From contig OZ037765.1 of the NCBI GenBank assembly GCA_964035545.1, positions 25,414,504 to 25,478,503 of the forward strand: DNA of 64,000 bases. Direction: 5' to 3'. The translations under genes were made by a program, and so were the position numbers. The notes below the pieces were generated by a model. It was given only the letters and a program-made list of their open reading frames with translations. It did no database searches and was not told the DNA's origin. The stretch comes from Bugula neritina (taxonomy: Eukaryota > Bryozoa > Gymnolaemata > Cheilostomatida > Bugulidae). Below are positions 12,681-23,546 of the stretch, piece by piece; the stretch's first letter is position 1, and each line of letters opens with the position of its first letter.

Positions 12681-15600
12681 ATGAGTTCTGCAGAAGAGAG
12701 GCGAGCTGCCAGAAGAAGAGCGAGGGAAGAGGCAGCGGCAGTAGAGTGAGTAGATAATACATTTACGAGGGGAATCTCAAAGCTCTTTGAGACTGTTTTA
12801 TTCTGAAAAAATAAATAATTTATATTTTATTTTGATTTTTTTTTTATATTTGGGGTTAGAAATTTTATATAAATGCTAATACATATGCTGATACATATGC
12901 TTATACATATGCTGATATACATATGCTTATACACATGCTAATACATATCTCAATAAGCATACTGATACATATGCTAATACATATGCTAATACATATGCTT
13001 ATACATATGCTAATACATATGCTGATATACATATGCTAATACACATGCTAATACATATCTCAATAAGCATACTGATACGTATGCTAATACATATACGGAT
13101 ACACATGCTAATACGTATGCTAATACGTATAAATAAAATATATGCTGTTTCCTTGTAACCTTCAGAGAAGATGCTGGGTAAATATCAGATCATGAAGTGT
13201 TGTCTATTTTATTTGCTCCAGTAATGCGAGTTTTGGTTATCTATTAATAGACTGAAAGTCTGTTACATTTCTTATTACTAGAACATGCATTGTCCCACCC
13301 AGTTTTTCACATTAAACAATGTTCATATGGGTGGTAGAGTTGGGTAAAAAAGAATTATTAACTAAACTAATTGCTATTTTTAAATGCTCACCAACTCCCA
13401 AATTTAACTTTGTTTTATTTTTTCTTAGTTTGTGATCCACCCTTTGTTTTTGATAGATTTTCGTGCATGCAACAGTGTTATCAGCTACTCTTCTCCATTC
13501 GTCTCTTTGGACTACATTCAGTTAGTGATTTTATAAGCCCTTCATATATGTGTCTCATGTGTAAACCCAGGTGTTGTCTATTTTACTGCTCACACGTATT
13601 ACAAGGCTATTGCTTCTATCAGCCCTTCAACACTCAGCTATATAATTGCATGATTTGTATAGCCTAGACTGACTTTTGCATGCTTTGAGTACATATTATA
13701 CTCATATTACTAGCAGGATTGTAGTTTATAATGGGCTGTAGAATAATTTTCATCTATTTAGAAGATTTTCTTTAGACTTGTAGAGGAAAACTCTGTAACA
13801 CTGAGATTTTAAATTAAATTACTGTAGAGTGTAGACTAACTTTGTGTTGCAGCAGTTCTATTATGATGCAATCATTTTATTGAATATGGCATTAGCTTTG
13901 TACTTTTTATTAGTTTACCAAGAAAGGCAAAAAAATGGCAAAAAATGCATAAATAAGCAGATGATTTTTTAATATGCGTTATATAATAGTAAACCTACAC
14001 ATAGAAAGCAATTTAATAATAAAATGCATAATATTGAATCATTATTATTCACTTTAAGAGCGAGTAGCTTGGCAAAATGAATATACACTTACTTGCTATA
14101 TAAGAGCTCTGCAACCTGTTAGACATGCTTCTAGCAAGATTGCTAGTATAAAACAAGTATATTAAGGTTACAGGGCAACTGTCAGGAGAACCAGCTGAGA
14201 GTTGGTTGCTCAGCATTAACTCTCACTCATTGTTATATCTTTAGATTATTGTCATGTTGTATTGCTGGTTGTTTTAGCTAAACTAAGCAATTGATGTGTT
14301 TGTCATGTGATTTGCATGTCCCTGGTTGACTTTGTGTATAGAGGAGCAAGTAATGAAGATGACGAAAGAGCGCGAAAGCGGGAAGAAAGAAGAAGAGCGC
14401 GGGCGACAGATGCGGCACCCGTAGTGTATGTCATGCAAATCTCAAGCTAATGTTACTCAAAAACATGATTGAGACTTCCAGTTGTATGTTATGTGAAGTA
14501 GCATGTACATGTAGCATGAACACTGTCTCTCTATGCTGATATTGTGACAGCAATTTGATCCCTCTTGGAATGATGTCATGCCTTGCTAGAAGCTTCCATG
14601 AAAAAAAAATTACATATTTTTCGTGACTTTACATATTTGATGAAAAACTAAAACTGTTTTGAAAGTTGATGTTTTAGAAGTTTTTAATATACATATAATA
14701 TTTTTCTAAAACAGAATCTGTAAATTTTTAGAGAAGATGTCACGGATAGTAGGGAGGAGCGGAGAAGACGCAGACGACAGGGTGGGGACGAAGAAGCTGA
14801 GCCATCCGTTGAAGAAGTAAGGAGATGTTTGTAATATGAATGAAACATTACATTTAATAGTAGAACAGGATTACTTGTTATACCTGTTTATAGCGAACGA
14901 ATGTATAGGAAAAAGACAACCAGGCATGTTGATTAGTGAAAACGAATATAAAGCTTGAGCCTTGAGTTAAGGTCATGAAGGTAGAAAACAAAAAATAATT
15001 ATATATCAAAATACATGCAGGATACTATTTAGTATTTGCTGTCACGCTGTATTTTAGCCTCATTTTATAGCTTCATTTTAGCCATTTAATGCATTTGGCT
15101 AGCATTCATATTTATGAAATAACAACAACTATGGAATGCTTCAGGATACTAGAAGAAGTAGAAGAAGTCGAGATGAAGTTGAAGAAGTCAGTGTGCCTGA
15201 CACATCAGCGGAGGATGAAGCAGCTGCTAGGGCAGAAGAGGTCAATTATGAATATGTGCACTTTGTACACAGCATAACCTATAATATATATGCTACTACA
15301 GTTACGAAATTTATTGGGCAATATGTTAACAGAAGTAACAACATATTGCATGTTTGAAATGCATATTCTCATTGTTTTAACTAACCTAGCCAAGATATGT
15401 GTTTGCTCTGAAGATTTTTGAAACAATACACACTTTTGCTACGCAAGTACATCATATCCATTTAAATTTCTGCCACCTGTAGTAACAAAATTGTTTGCTC
15501 CTAGTTTTTGATATTACAATATGATGATATATGTATACAGTGTGATATGATATGATATAGTGCATGAGTAGCTGTAAATGGTGCTGTTCAATGCTATAGG

Positions 15601-18600
15601 AACGGATAAGGCAAGAGCAAGAAGAACAAGAAAGAGCAGACTCAGAACGCCGGGCCCAGGTGAGTCTGCAGTCACTATTGTAGTGTTACACTAAATGTCA
15701 CGCATGTAGTAAGAGTTCGTAGTTATTTGTTCAACATTAATAGAATATTATATAATTGATTATAACTTTTGGGTTGAACATAACATTTGATATGCTGAGG
15801 AATTTGTTCTTAGGAGGAGGAGGAAAGAATGCGAGAGGAAGCGGCGAGAAGAGAGGAAGAGGAACGGCAGAGAGAAGAGGAACGCAGAAGACAGGAAGAA
15901 GAGGTAAGTATTCTCTACCTCGGCATTTCCTAGGGCAAGTCCTACTTTGTTACTGTAGACAAAGTTAGGGCAGAAACCTCTTTCGAATTCAAGTTGTGCT
16001 GCAGGTAAAAATCATTTCATATAAAGCTAATATGCATTCTAGCCAATCAGGTGGGAAGTTTTATCCAAACAAGTGACAATTGTTGCTATTAAACACCAAC
16101 ATTCAATGTACGCTTTTGTATATCATGGAGATAGGCAATCTGTGAGCATGCACTCTATGGTCTGCGTCTTGTCTGTGTCTACATGTTCACTATACCCAAT
16201 GCTTTGTGTTTGTGGCTAGGAAAGGCTAGCAGCAGAAAAAGCAGCAGCTGAGCAAGCTGAGAAGGTAATTAATATTTATGACAAGTAAATTACAAATGCT
16301 CTCCCCCCCCCCCTCTAAGTTATTGAGTATCCCTGCTGTTGTTATGAATAGTCTAAAATTCTAAAATTTTGAAGATATTATAGTATGATGAGGCTATAAG
16401 TTAATCATATTTTGGTGCTTTACACACAGGAAAAACTATTATAATATAAAACTATTATGATATTATGATGCTTTCTGTATACAAGAGATTATTATGATAT
16501 AAAGATATTATGATATCATGATGCTTTTTGTATAGGAGAGAATAAGACAGGAAGAAGAGGAAAAAAAGAAAAAGAAGAAAGGATTTGGTGGGCTAACTCC
16601 AGAGAAAAAGAAATTACTGAAGGTATTAAATAATTTCTCTTAGATGTGACCTTGACACCTAAACATCGTGTACAACGTAACTGCAGTTTCTTCTCTTTGT
16701 GAAATGACAGTAATGAAAAATTTAAAAATTTATGTTTCATTTACAACATGACTTTTATTGTTTGTTTTTAAAAGTGCATGAATACATTTGTGTTTGTAAT
16801 GTTGTTATACATACTAGCATTAAATCGCATTATAGATGTTTGACAGAGTGTGTTAATCCCAGATATATGTTGTTTTCTTGTGAGCTTTAAAAATGGTTTT
16901 AGGATTGTGAGTATTGACCTGCATGGTTTGTGTAAGCATGTGCTTTTTTACGCAGCAAATTATCATAGACTTTGCTCTGGCCGATTTGAAAAAGGAAGAG
17001 GAAGAAAAAGCACAGCATAAAAAGCAGGTTCTTGCCGAAATAGTTGAACCCCTAGAGGATAATTATTCGCTAGAGGATATGACATCATGTATGTTGCTAT
17101 GACGGTTATGAATACAAGAATAGTTTCAGCCTCTTTTCCGTAATATAAACCTTCACCTTTTCAGTGACCTAGGTTTATTTCATGCAGCTTTCAGACAGGT
17201 CTTTAGTAACAACTATAAAAACCCTTTGGCAAATTCAAGTCTATTCTTATTCTTAGAAACAACCTGGTATTTTGAAGACTTGGACAAAGTTACTTTAGTC
17301 TAACTTCAAAGTATTTAAATACCATTTGTTATCAAAAAAATTCAGTTATTTTTGGGAATTCTTCTGCCTTGAGATTTGTTCTGTAGTATAGCACACCACA
17401 AGTGCTTTAAACATTAGCCACTCTAGAAATAGTGCATGACTCACATAAGCCACTTCTGATTAAACTAATCTAGAAAATTTCTGCATCTCCTGTCTTCTGC
17501 ATGTCATTGCATCTCTGTGCATGAATTGCGAGTGGTCTACGGTCTTTCAGTCATTGTTATGGGTGCACGTCTGCATGCACAGCACTTCAGTTCAAGTATC
17601 ACTCCAGTACAATTGAACATAAATTATAATAAATAATTGCTAGACAATAATAATGGAAAGAGCTAGACAAGAACTTCACGCTGAAGCTTTAAGAAATAAG
17701 GAGGCTAAAGAAAATAAAATTAAAGAGTGCTGCCCAAATCTTCCTGATTTGTCTACAATGGCTGAAGGTAGAAACCCTTTCACTTGTCTTCTTGGCTTCT
17801 CTGTGCTCTCTTACCATATACTCCTGCAACATACACTCTCAACATATACTCTCAACATACACTCTCAACATACACTCTCAACATACGCTCTCAACATACA
17901 CTCTCAACATACACTCTCAACATACACTCTCAACATATACTCTCAACATACACTCTCAACATACACTCTCAACGTATATACTCTCAACATGCACTCTCAA
18001 CATACACTCTCAACATATACTCCTGCAACATACACTCTCAACATACGCTCTCAACATACACTCTCAACATACACTCTCAACATACACTCTCAACATACAC
18101 TCTCAACATACACTCTCAACGTATACTCTCAACATGCACTCTCAACATACACTCTCAACATATACTCCTGCAACATACACTCTCAACATACGCTCTCAAC
18201 ATACACTCTCAACATACACTCTCAACATATACTCTCAACATTTGCACACCCAAGTCATTTCAGGCAGGTGTAGCATCTGAGAAACTCGAAAAAAGCCTGT
18301 GTTCTAAATCAAATAAGTAGGCCTATATATATAGTAAATAGACTGGGCTATTAAAAATTTCTGTGATGTTGCAGCTATAAATCTGTCATTTATAGTTCTC
18401 TGGTTCTTCGATCTTTTCTTCCTGCGTCTTTTCGAAGTAACACTGCTGCTGGTGCACTAAATACTTCCTATCTATAAAGCATCACTGTTGGTTTATGTCA
18501 CTACATTATGTTTGAAAGTTATTTACATTTTCTTAAAACTTGTCATGGATATACTTTAATGTGAATGATTGCAGAACTTTTTGCTGCAAGATAGCTATCA

Positions 18601-20490
18601 CAAGGAAAGTGCAACTGTGCACCAATTATGTTTATGTATGTACTAGAGTCTAGACGGATCTGCTTCACTGTTTAACTGCTAAGTAAATATTTATTAGGGC
18701 AGTGGTAATTAAGAGTGGAAGAAATTATAACTTTCAGATGCTATGAGTGCAGTAGGCTTAGTAAACTAGTAATTGTTGAAAGAATGATCCATAATACTGC
18801 AGCTAAGTAATGTACTATGCGTGGCTTATAAATATACAAACAACTAATAATTATGCTTGATATATAATGGGATATAAAAAATATTGCTTAATTTGTAAAG
18901 TACAAAATACGTATTAATAATGGTAGTATTAGTAATATTAGTAAATACAAGTGGTTTTAATAGAACTCTTTCTGCTTGTTGTTAGAATTCGGATATATTT
19001 TGTGTCACTTCAAAAATGGATACTTTTGGTTTTACACGTGTAAAATATACTATGTGTAACCTACTGATGTGTCACATACTGATGTGTAACATACTGATGT
19101 GTCACATACTGATGTGTCACATACTGATGTGTCACATACTGACGTGTCACATACTGATGTGTCACATACTGATGTGTCACATACTGATGTGTCACATACT
19201 GATGTGTAACCTACTGATGTGTCACATACTGATGTGTCACATACTGACGTGTTTTGTTTATCATGTAGCCGAGTTACAAGCCCTTTGCAAGAAATTACAT
19301 GATAAAATTTCTAAATCAGAAGAAGACAAATATGATATAGAAGTTAAACTAGCAACTCAGGAGGCAGAGGTACCCTGTGGTTCTCTTCTTGAGAAACCAT
19401 TTAAATAGAAAGTGTACCCTGCCACCCCCTCTCCCCCCCCCACTCTGCTAAATACACTGCTTAGCTTAATTCTTTTACTTGTAATGTCATATATACATGT
19501 TAGAGGTGAGCTTTGTACCAGTATGACCAATGTGTGACCCCTTGTTTCATGTTATTTTTGCCATAGCTCAGCTGCAAACTTTATGCAAAGGAATTTATGA
19601 CAAAATATGTAAAAAAGAAAGTGAGAAATATGATGTAGAACTAGCCATTAGAAATCAGGAAAAACAGGTAAACCATTCTTAAAAATAGCAAGTGCATGCT
19701 TTAAGCTATTCGTTCAGGATATAGGTATAAGTTACAAGGCAATATTTTTGTCAAGCACTGCTGTCCAATGTTATTGATTATTGTTTGTGCTAAATGTTAA
19801 CTGCTTTTTTCAAGTGTAAGGTTTTCATCTCTGCTATAACAAAAAATATTTCACAATAGAAATATGTTTCAAATTATATTTTAACAACTTTGAGCAGAAA
19901 TTTTATAGCTTGGCATTTATTATTTAAGTAAAATTATGAGTTAGTAACTGTGAGTGAAGTCACCTTGAGTATCAGCTTTATTTACCCGCCATCAGTACCC
20001 TTGTACTAATACCTACTATGATTATATTTCACCCACTATTATGCTTGCTTTAACATCCTTCTTTCCAAACCCCATTTTGATTGATCAAAATGTGCTGTGA
20101 ATTACTTAAAGCACATGTGACATGCTTGCAGTACTATTGTAAGCCAGAGAGAAAATGACTCCCAACATTATAACTACTGAGTATATTTTCTCATGCAGGA
20201 TATTTCTCCTCAGCTGTATTTTGAATTATCATTAGCATATGTGTATGCTGTGGGACATGCACATTTATGGAATCATTTGTTATACTAAAGGAAGTTATAG
20301 AATATTTCACTTTAAGTTATATGACGGTTAGATGGTGCACTAACGTTATGGTATATATAATTTATCATATTGCAATGCATAAATAAATATATTATAGATA
20401 AATGAACTCACATTGAAAGTAAGTGATGTAAAAGGAAGATTTGCCAGGCCAGTACTGAAGAAGGTGGTTCGTGTTGAACGCAGACACTAA
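12681..20490 (+). CDS. Troponin I with long N-terminal extension and two mutually exclusive exon pairs
   Basis: The inhibitory subunit of the troponin complex on muscle thin filaments. Constitutive coding exons: 12681-12745, 14342-14425, 14732-14816, 15145-15240, 15600-15659, 15814-15903, 16220-16264, 16536-16622 and 20398-20490. The transcript then chooses 16956-17088 or 17644-17767, and 19269-19369 or 19567-19667. The product is about 309-312 aa. The first ~165 residues are Glu/Arg-rich, an extension seen in molluscan TnI. The TnI core begins with GFGGLTPEKKKLLK. It continues with a segment matching the vertebrate LCRELHxK region (ELQALCKKLHDKI). It ends with INELTLKVSDVKGRFARPVL and KKVV, the actin-binding inhibitory motif. 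The protein stops at VRVERRH with no recognisable mobile C-terminal domain. The exon 15145-15240 donor (GTCAAT) is weak. Family identity is firm; exact isoforms are inferred. Confidence 0.9.
12865..13130. repeat. ~12-bp minisatellite in TnI intron
   Basis: Imperfect tandem copies of a unit close to ATACATATGCTA, with internal variants (ACACATGCTA, CTCAATAAGCAT). It ends about 35 bp before the candidate 12-nt microexon. Confidence 0.9.
13166..13177 (+). CDS. Possible 12-nt microexon of troponin I
   Basis: A 12-base segment (AGAAGATGCTGG) lies between a CTTCAG acceptor and a GTAAAT donor. It enters and leaves in phase 2, exactly matching the flanking exons that end at 12745 and start at 14342. 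It would insert four residues in frame. It begins with the same AGAAGATG as the exon at 14732. It sits immediately after a tandem repeat array. Fit of phase and splice sites is the only evidence. Confidence 0.3.
16956..17088 (+). CDS. TnI alternative exon, version a of pair 1
   Basis: Phase 0 in, phase 1 out, 133 nt. It encodes QIIIDFALADLKKEEEEKAQ and ends with LEDNYSLEDMTS. It is the counterpart of the exon at 17644-17767, which shares the II...L..E....K pattern and the closing L..M motif. This segment corresponds to the helix of TnI that pairs with troponin C and troponin T in known structures. Confidence 0.75.
17644..17767 (+). CDS. TnI alternative exon, version b of pair 1
   Basis: Phase 0 in, phase 1 out, 124 nt, after acceptor GCTAG. 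It encodes TIIMERARQELHAEALRNKE and ends NLPDLSTMAE. Because it starts in phase 0 and its partner 16956-17088 ends in phase 1, using both in one mRNA creates an early in-frame TAG. The exon is therefore an alternative, not an addition. The ATG inside it (17653) is not a gene start. Confidence 0.75.
17816..18243. repeat. ~13-bp minisatellite between TnI exon pairs
   Basis: More than 30 head-to-tail copies of a unit close to CTCAACATACACT, with recurring variants (ACTCCTGCAACATA, ATGCACT). All three frames are open, giving long spurious ORFs rich in TLNIHSQH-like repeats. It lies in the intron between the first and second alternative exon pairs. Confidence 0.95.
19050..19255. repeat. 15-bp minisatellite just upstream of TnI exon 19269
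   Basis: About 13 copies of a 15-bp unit (CATACTGATGTGTCA), ending about 15 bp before the acceptor of the exon at 19269. Because the period is a multiple of three it stays open and reads ILMCH repeatedly. It is intronic, not coding. Confidence 0.95.
19269..19369 (+). CDS. TnI alternative exon, version a of pair 2
   Basis: 101 nt, phase 1 in, phase 0 out. It encodes ELQALCKKLHDKISKSEEDK followed by YDIEVKLATQEAE. It aligns directly to the exon at 19567-19667, which has the same length and phases. Confidence 0.8.
19567..19667 (+). CDS. TnI alternative exon, version b of pair 2
   Basis: 101 nt, phase 1 in, phase 0 out. It encodes QLQTLCKGIYDKICKKESEK followed by YDVELAIRNQEKQ. It is clearly a diverged duplicate of 19269-19369. 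Joining the two would shift frame and reach a stop, so the choice is exclusive. Confidence 0.8.
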
Positions 20491-23400
20491 TATTGCTACA
20501 TACATTTAATAAACAGTCCCTTGGTTTTAGTAAGTAAATAGTCTTGTTATTGGTTTAAACATAAATGTGAGCTAATTTTCAATGCCTGTCAGGAAAGTTT
20601 TCTGTCACCGAGATGGGTTTAGCTTTATAAAAAAAATTCTTGAGATGTTTGCTAAAATTAAGCTTGCGGCTTTAGTCCTAACTTTGAGAATGTACAAAGC
20701 AAGAGAAAGCAAAGACACTACAGTCTTTGCAGTTTAAATTTGCCCACATTCATAAAATAACCTTCATTCACTGTTATATACAAGCGTGGCTAAAGTATGT
20801 GAAATGAAATCCCATCAGTTTACATACATGGTGTAATAATAATAAACTAAACATTATTTGCAGACATTGTAAGAAGAAAGCGCTACAGTCACCCAGTGGA
20901 GTAGTGAGAGGGATTTGCCAGACAAGAACACAGCCATACTTATCTCACACGTGTAATTTCTTTGATTCCCCAAAACAAGAATATTTTGAATACTTTAATG
21001 ATATAATGAAAGTAGTGTAGCTTTTCTGCAGAATTATAACAGGTTTTCGTCAATTACCAATAAACAGAAGTTTTTATCTAGTCTATATGATAATCTCTCA
21101 TCAAGAAAGTGCATTACCAAACAGGTTGAGTTTTGTACTTTGTTTTGTAAGACAGGCATTATGGCTTAGAGTTCTTTGAGCCTATTCCCTACCATCTTAG
21201 ATTATTCTCTGTTGTTGTTTGATTTGTTGTCTGCTATTATATTACATAATAGGAACATAATGTACATCTCTGTATACAACTATTTAGAAGTCTATTGCTT
21301 TTGATGTAACACTTATAATTATAACGTGTTGTTAACACACATTATTATTTCGAAGTCATGTCATTAGTTTTTGTGAATTAAACCTTGAGTTACAATACTC
21401 AGGCATATTATAAACTCATTAATACACTGTCTGTTGGAACATTTCAAATTGATTCAATCAATTGTATTGGACTGGTGTTGTTTGCAAGTAGCTTAGGGGT
21501 AGATAATTTGGATTTTACTTGAGTCTATCAGTTTTGACCCTTGGATTTAAAGCACCCAATGCTTCATTCCGTGACAACTACCCCTGCTACAAGAATCAAC
21601 TCTGCATCTCTCTGATGCTAGTAACATTACTAAAGCTAATACCATTACATTATGTGATAAAATGAACTACAGCGTTGTACAGTAACTCAGCTTAAAATTC
21701 CCCATGAATAAGTAATGAGTAAGTAATAAGTAGGATGAGTAAATAATATAAAGCTGGTTATTAGACTGGAAGTCGACAATTTGCTACCCACTGACTAAAG
21801 GTGCACAACTGTAGTTCATTTACATTGGATTAATTAGGCACTATCAGATATCAAAAGTGTTTGAGGGCCACACGGTCTGATCAACCTGCAATGATTATCA
21901 AGGATGGGCTGCAGGTAATTGCTGTGCAGCTTTCATGCAACAGATTAATCTTTATTCTTTGTATGCAGTTTGTATATTACAGCAGCTTACAACTTTCACA
22001 GCAGTAATTCCTTAACATAACATTTAAAGCTCCTTCCTGAGTTCAATTCAGCAAAATACTGCAGGAAATACTAACTAGTATCTTCCTGTAGCAATGAATA
22101 AACCAGTCATTGTATGACTCCGCCTGCTAGAATTATAAGTTATCCCCCTCCACCAATAGATTCGGCATTATACTATGTTGAACAATGAACAGTCATTTTG
22201 TTAAATGACTCAGGTTTACTGTACACTATATTATATTAATTTACTTATTGTTAAGCAAATAAAAAGTGGCATGGTTATTGAGTTGAGTAGAATTTATATA
22301 GGTATACTCTGCAGTTAACTATTTCAACTATTCTTACTTTTTCAACCCACTCATATGCTGCAAAATTACAAACACATATAAATTAGAATGTTTTCTCTGT
22401 GATATAGAGTGTGATTTACGGGTATTACTATAAAATAAGCTCATAAAATATAGTTTAAAAAAAAGGTAGTTTATTATATCAAATTTCAACATATCCAACA
22501 GGCCATTCTGAATTTAAAATTAGGGCAGACAGTTTCATATACTATTGTATACGCAGTAAATATTTTGAAAAGATAATAACCCCTATATATAAGCTGTATT
22601 TCTACTGTCACATCAATAACCTTGTTCAAACATTTCGTTGCAAGATTTGTTAAAATACTTGAAGTAATAAATATTTTGCTACAGCGATACACGAAAGAAG
22701 TTGTAATTACATCAGACTGAGTAGGTATTTATACTGAGCAATTGCACTATATAATATCAGTTTGTTAATTTAAACAAAATATATTTTGAAAGTAATTTAA
22801 TAGATTTAAAACTACAGCTTTCATAAATGACTTTTTATATTATAATAATCAACAGTTTACAAGTTTCTAGTTATATTATTAAAAATTCAAGAACAATTTT
22901 TTTTAAATGTTATAAAAAGTAACTCTACTTTTTAGTAGATTTAAGACTGACTAAAAGCTATTTTGCAGGTAAGGCTAAACTAACAGATGCCATATAAGGC
23001 CTAGCTTTAGGCATCATTATAATATCCATGTCATCAAGCAATGCTTTCATGAGGGGATTTAGCTTCTTGTTTAAATATTGAAACAAAATAATATACACTT
23101 CAGCACGTACAATATTTTTTACAAACTACTTTATATTAAGCTTACAGTTACTCAACACCGGGACTGGCTAATAAAGCAAGGCATAGAGCTTTGGTTTCAA
23201 AGGAAAAATCGGTAGGAGTAATAATCTAATGTGAGTGAGTTATATACGTCTACATAGCTTATATTTAGTATAACTATAAATCTGTAATTAGTTTTTGATC
23301 TAATTTAATGCAAGTTAGCATGTTGGCCAAACATTGAATTTTATTTATTAACGTTTAAAGTTTTGAGCACATGGAAGTAGGTGACCTTGGTAAGGTTATC

Positions 23401-23546
23401 GCTGATGAAAAATTTATAATTTTGACTTATAAGAGAAACTAAAAACAATAGAATTAATAAAAAATCTTTATTTGCTGTCAGGTGGTTTTTCATTTGTCAT
23501 GTTGTAGCTGTTGTAGCTGCCAAGCTGACAGTGAACACATATAAAC
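20491..23546. other. TnI 3'UTR and 3-kb spacer before troponin T
   Basis: Contains the TnI 3'UTR (an AATAAA about 15 bp after the stop) and AT-rich spacer. A TTTGCAG acceptor-like site near 20871 is followed by short frames that do not resemble a TnI C-terminus. The TnT promoter and any noncoding first exon should lie here. A CTGACAG acceptor sits about 20 bp before the TnT start codon. No other gene is visible. Confidence 0.5.

Noticed and set aside
17653-18320. Long open frames of TLNIHSQH-type repeats
   Set aside because: They run through a 13-bp tandem repeat open in all three frames. The true exon ends at 17767 with a donor.
19016-19408. 130-codon frame with ILMCH repeats
   Set aside because: The repeat part is an intronic 15-bp minisatellite. 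Only 19269-19369 is coding, and it has a clear acceptor and a TnI match.
20872-21020. Additional C-terminal exon for troponin I
   Set aside because: A TTTGCAG acceptor is present, but none of the three frames resembles a TnI C-terminus, and two stop quickly.
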